Below are positions 5,878 through 7,515 of a DNA stretch of 7,515 bases, piece by piece (position 1 is the first letter of the stretch; each line of letters opens with the position of its first letter). The DNA is from Kiloniellaceae bacterium. GTDB lineage: Bacteria; Pseudomonadota; Alphaproteobacteria; Kiloniellales; Kiloniellaceae. The stretch spans positions 1-7,515 of the forward strand of contig JANQKX010000328.1 of the NCBI GenBank assembly GCA_028280915.1, given 5' to 3'. The notes under the pieces are model-generated. The model saw only the letters and a list, made by a program, of their open reading frames with translations, searched no databases and had not been told where the DNA came from. Both the position numbers and the translations under genes were made by a program.

Positions 5878-6228
5878 ATGGGAGATGTTTTTAAAGCTCT
5901 GTCTTCTGAGGTGCGGCGGCGCATCATGAACCACTTGGCGGGCGGTCCCATGACAGTGGGTGAAATCGCCGCGCAGTTCGACATGGAGCTGCCGTCCATA
6001 TCAAAGCACCTGTCGGTCTTGCGCGAAGCGGGTTTGGTGGACCAGCAAAAGCGCGGTCAGCACGTGCTTTACTTTTTGGTGCCGGACAGCGCGGCGAATG
6101 CCCTCTATGGCTTTTTGAGCCCGTTTTGTCCCGATGCGCGCCGCATCGCCCGGCAGCGCAAGGTCAAACGGGGCGGGGACGAGGCCGGGGACGAGGGCGG
6201 GGACGAGGGCGGGGACGGGGACGCTTAG
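5878..6228 (+). CDS. ArsR-family winged-helix transcriptional regulator with acidic repeat tail
   Basis: This 116-aa ArsR/SmtB-type regulator is a dimeric DNA-binding repressor in known members. It begins MGDVFKALSSEVRRRIMNHL, then shows the helix-turn-helix MTVGEIAAQFDMELPSISKH, LSVLREAGLV and the beta wing DQQKRGQHVLYFLV. No CxC metal site is present, so it is probably not a classic metal sensor; it resembles the SdpR-like group. The C-terminus from about residue 98 is a run of Gly, Asp and Glu (GDEGGDEGGDGDA) encoded by a 12-bp minisatellite. The ATG at 5878-5880 has AGGA 8 bp upstream; a longer in-frame form from GTG 5722 adds 52 residues unlike the family and crosses the 16-bp repeats. 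The desaturase gene starts 80 bp downstream and may be co-transcribed and controlled. Confidence 0.9.
   Translation: MGDVFKALSSEVRRRIMNHLAGGPMTVGEIAAQFDMELPSISKHLSVLREAGLVDQQKRGQHVLYFLVPDSAANALYGFLSPFCPDARRIARQRKVKRGGDEAGDEGGDEGGDGDA
6175..6222 (+). repeat. 12-bp tandem repeat inside the 3' end of the ArsR gene
   Basis: GGGGACGAGGCC (6175-6186) and two copies of GGGGACGAGGGC (6187-6198 and 6199-6210) are followed by GGGGAC twice (6211-6222). The unit is a multiple of three, so copy changes keep the frame and only alter the length of the acidic protein tail. This is a classic slippage-prone sequence. Confidence 0.9.
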
Positions 6229-6308
6229 GCGGCCGGTCCCCGCGTGGCGCCGTTGTTCCAGGTAGCCATCTCCCGACACAGAGGCACGGACCAGCACGGA
6301 GGCTTCCG

Positions 6309-7214
6309 ATGAACCATGGCGACGACGAGCTGTACCGAAGGGTCATCGCGTCAACGGCGGCCAACGCCCATTCGGGCCGTGTGCGCTGGGCGCCGGGCAA
6401 GTCCCTTTGGTGGTTTGGAATGCTCTTGGGCTGGGCCGTTCTGGGCAGCCTTTATTTTTCCTGGGGGGCGGTTTTGGCTTTCTTGGCGACCGCCGGTGCC
6501 ACGCTCTGTCTGGGGCATTCCCTGGGCATGCACCGCAAGCTGATTCATCAAGGCTTCGCCTGTCCCCTTTGGCTGGAGATGATCCTGGTCTATCTGGGCA
6601 CTCTGGTTGGCTTGGGCGGCCCCTTTACCATGATGCGCACCCATGACCTGCGGGATTGGGCCCAGCGCCAGCCCAAGTGCCACGACTTCTTCTCCCACGG
6701 CCGCGGCATTTTGACCGATTGGTGGTGGCAGCTTCATTGCGATCTGATCCTGCGCCATCCCCCCGACTATCGCCATCCCGACCGGGTGGCCCGCAACCGC
6801 TTTTATCAATTCATCGAAAAGACCTTCATGTGGCAGCAGCTGCCCCTGGCCCTCGTGCTCTATCAGATCGGCGGCATTGGCTGGGTGGCCTGGGCCGTCT
6901 GTGGCAGGGTCACCGTTTCCATTTTCGGTCACTGGCTGATCGGGTACTTTGCGCACAATCGCGGCCACCGGGATTGGCACGTTCAGGGCGCCGCGGTCCA
7001 AGGCCATAACGTTAGGTTCTGCGGCCTGATCACCTTCGGCGAATGCTGGCACAACAACCACCATGCCTTTCCCGGTTCCGCCAAACTGGGTCTTTATCCC
7101 GGCCAGTGCGATCCGGGGTGGCATGTCCTGCAGTTGCTGGGGTTTCTGGGCCTGGCAACCGACTTTCGCACGCCCGAGGATCTGCCCGACCGGGCCGAGT
7201 TAAGCCGGATCTGA
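6309..7214 (+). CDS. Membrane fatty-acid (acyl-CoA) desaturase-like protein with variant second histidine box
   Basis: This 301-aa integral membrane di-iron desaturase-family protein likely belongs to the group that introduces double bonds into acyl chains. Box 1 is H70-SLGM-H75 (HX4H). Box 3 is H248-NNHH252, just after FGECW, as in delta-9 enzymes. At the position of box 2 (normally HxxHH) the protein reads H112-DLRDW, keeping the first His but replacing the next two by Arg and Asp; H125 and H130 follow. Hydrophobic segments lie near 33-68, 86-108 and 178-214. The ATG at 6309-6311 has a strong GGAGG ribosome site at 6298-6302; the longer frame from 6126 is out of register with ArsR and lacks support. 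The ArsR gene just upstream could regulate it. Whether the enzyme is an active desaturase or a related oxidase is open because of box 2. Confidence 0.85.
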   Translation: MNHGDDELYRRVIASTAANAHSGRVRWAPGKSLWWFGMLLGWAVLGSLYFSWGAVLAFLATAGATLCLGHSLGMHRKLIHQGFACPLWLEMILVYLGTLVGLGGPFTMMRTHDLRDWAQRQPKCHDFFSHGRGILTDWWWQLHCDLILRHPPDYRHPDRVARNRFYQFIEKTFMWQQLPLALVLYQIGGIGWVAWAVCGRVTVSIFGHWLIGYFAHNRGHRDWHVQGAAVQGHNVRFCGLITFGECWHNNHHAFPGSAKLGLYPGQCDPGWHVLQLLGFLGLATDFRTPEDLPDRAELSRI

Positions 7215-7426
7215 CAGCTTGATCGTCGGATCGCCTTGCTCGGCTTTCCTGTCTTCCCCCATCAAAAGCTTGCGAGCCAAGTCGTTTATTTTTTCAGCCT
7301 GCCTTGTGCGGCCGCGAGGGCTCGGCCACACTGGCCGCGCGCGGGAATGGCGTCGTCTCGCCAAGGCTTATTCGAAAACAGCGAAAAATCGAAAGCAGCG
7401 ATAAATCAAAAATGCGAGGAGGCCCC
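7215..7426. other. Intergenic region between the desaturase and the Tat-signal gene
   Basis: No supported gene lies here. GC-rich hairpins are possible at 7310-7327 (GGCCG/CGGCC) and between 7308-7313 and 7333-7338 (GCGGCC/GGCCGC). Neither is followed by a U-run, so a terminator is not shown. The right end holds the 17-bp tandem repeat and the ribosome site of the next gene. Confidence 0.45.
7372..7405 (+). repeat. Two tandem 17-bp repeats just before the Tat-signal gene
   Basis: TCGAAAACAGCGAAAAA (7372-7388) is followed directly by TCGAAAGCAGCGATAAA (7389-7405), 15 of 17 identical. A degenerate third copy runs into the ribosome site (TCAAAAATGCGA, 7406-7417). The position directly upstream of AGGAGG suggests a binding site for a regulator or an A-rich translation enhancer. 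Confidence 0.7.
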
Positions 7427-7515
7427 ATGTCCGATAGATTTTGTCATCACCGCCGCCGTTTCATGACCATGACCGGGAAAGGGCTCCTTGGGGCGCCGAC
7501 GCTTTTGGCGGGGGC
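7427..7515 (+). CDS. Start of a protein with a twin-arginine (Tat) signal, cut by the window edge
   Basis: Only 29 codons are visible: MSDRFCHHRRRFMTMTGKGL, then LGAPTLLAG. The pattern RRRFMTMTG followed by a hydrophobic stretch is a typical Tat signal (RRxFM), so the product is probably folded in the cytoplasm, often with a cofactor, and exported to the periplasm. A strong ribosome site GAGGAGG (7416-7422) precedes the ATG. Its function cannot be told from this fragment. Confidence 0.75.
   Translation, partial: MSDRFCHHRRRFMTMTGKGLLGAPTLLAG

Noticed and set aside
6126..6308. N-terminal extension of the desaturase overlapping arsR
   Set aside because: The extension is an Arg/Gly run created by the minisatellite in another frame; ATG 6309 with GGAGG is the natural start.
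6351..7124. Minus-strand open frame of 257 aa
   Set aside because: It is antisense to the desaturase, whose plus strand carries histidine boxes and a strong ribosome site.

Overview
The window is a GC-rich bacterial chromosome segment. The best overall guess is a proteobacterium, plausibly an alphaproteobacterium of the Rhodospirillales type. That placement is an inference from protein character and gene mix, not from a marker gene. Seven intact or edge-truncated genes, one hypothetical gene and one frameshifted pseudogene can be supported. No rRNA, tRNA, transposase or CRISPR array is seen.

Left block (about 1-2675, all minus strand): a tungsten/molybdopterin aldehyde:ferredoxin oxidoreductase module. 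Read in the direction of transcription it holds a MoaD/ThiS-like sulfur carrier ending in Gly-Gly, a 110-aa protein of unknown function ending in Gly-Gly-Gly, a four-cluster ferredoxin-like subunit (AorA type) and the catalytic AOR subunit, which runs off the left edge. The sulfur carrier probably supplies sulfur for the pterin dithiolene of the cofactor. The ferredoxin subunit passes electrons to or from the catalytic subunit. The ferredoxin gene appears to have its own promoter and a leader of roughly 180 nt with several stem-loops.

Middle block (2979-5725): a DadA-like FAD oxidoreductase (minus) is divergent from a LysR-type regulator (plus). Their 124-bp shared intergenic region is packed with TGACAT half-sites, including an 8-bp inverted repeat with an 11-bp spacer. 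This strongly suggests that the LysR protein controls both itself and the oxidoreductase. Behind lysR lies a small nucleotidyltransferase broken by a single-base frameshift.

Right block (5763-7515, plus strand): three tandem 16-bp repeats precede an ArsR-family regulator whose 3' end is a 12-bp minisatellite coding for an acidic Gly/Asp/Glu tail. Next comes a membrane fatty-acid desaturase with canonical first and third histidine boxes but an altered second box. Last is the start of a gene with a twin-arginine signal, preceded by a tandem 17-bp repeat.

I do not see a clearly new multi-gene system. The most interesting leads are the Gly-tailed hypothetical beside the MoaD-like carrier, the aorA leader, the dadA-lysR operator array, the repeats around arsR, and the desaturase box-2 variant.
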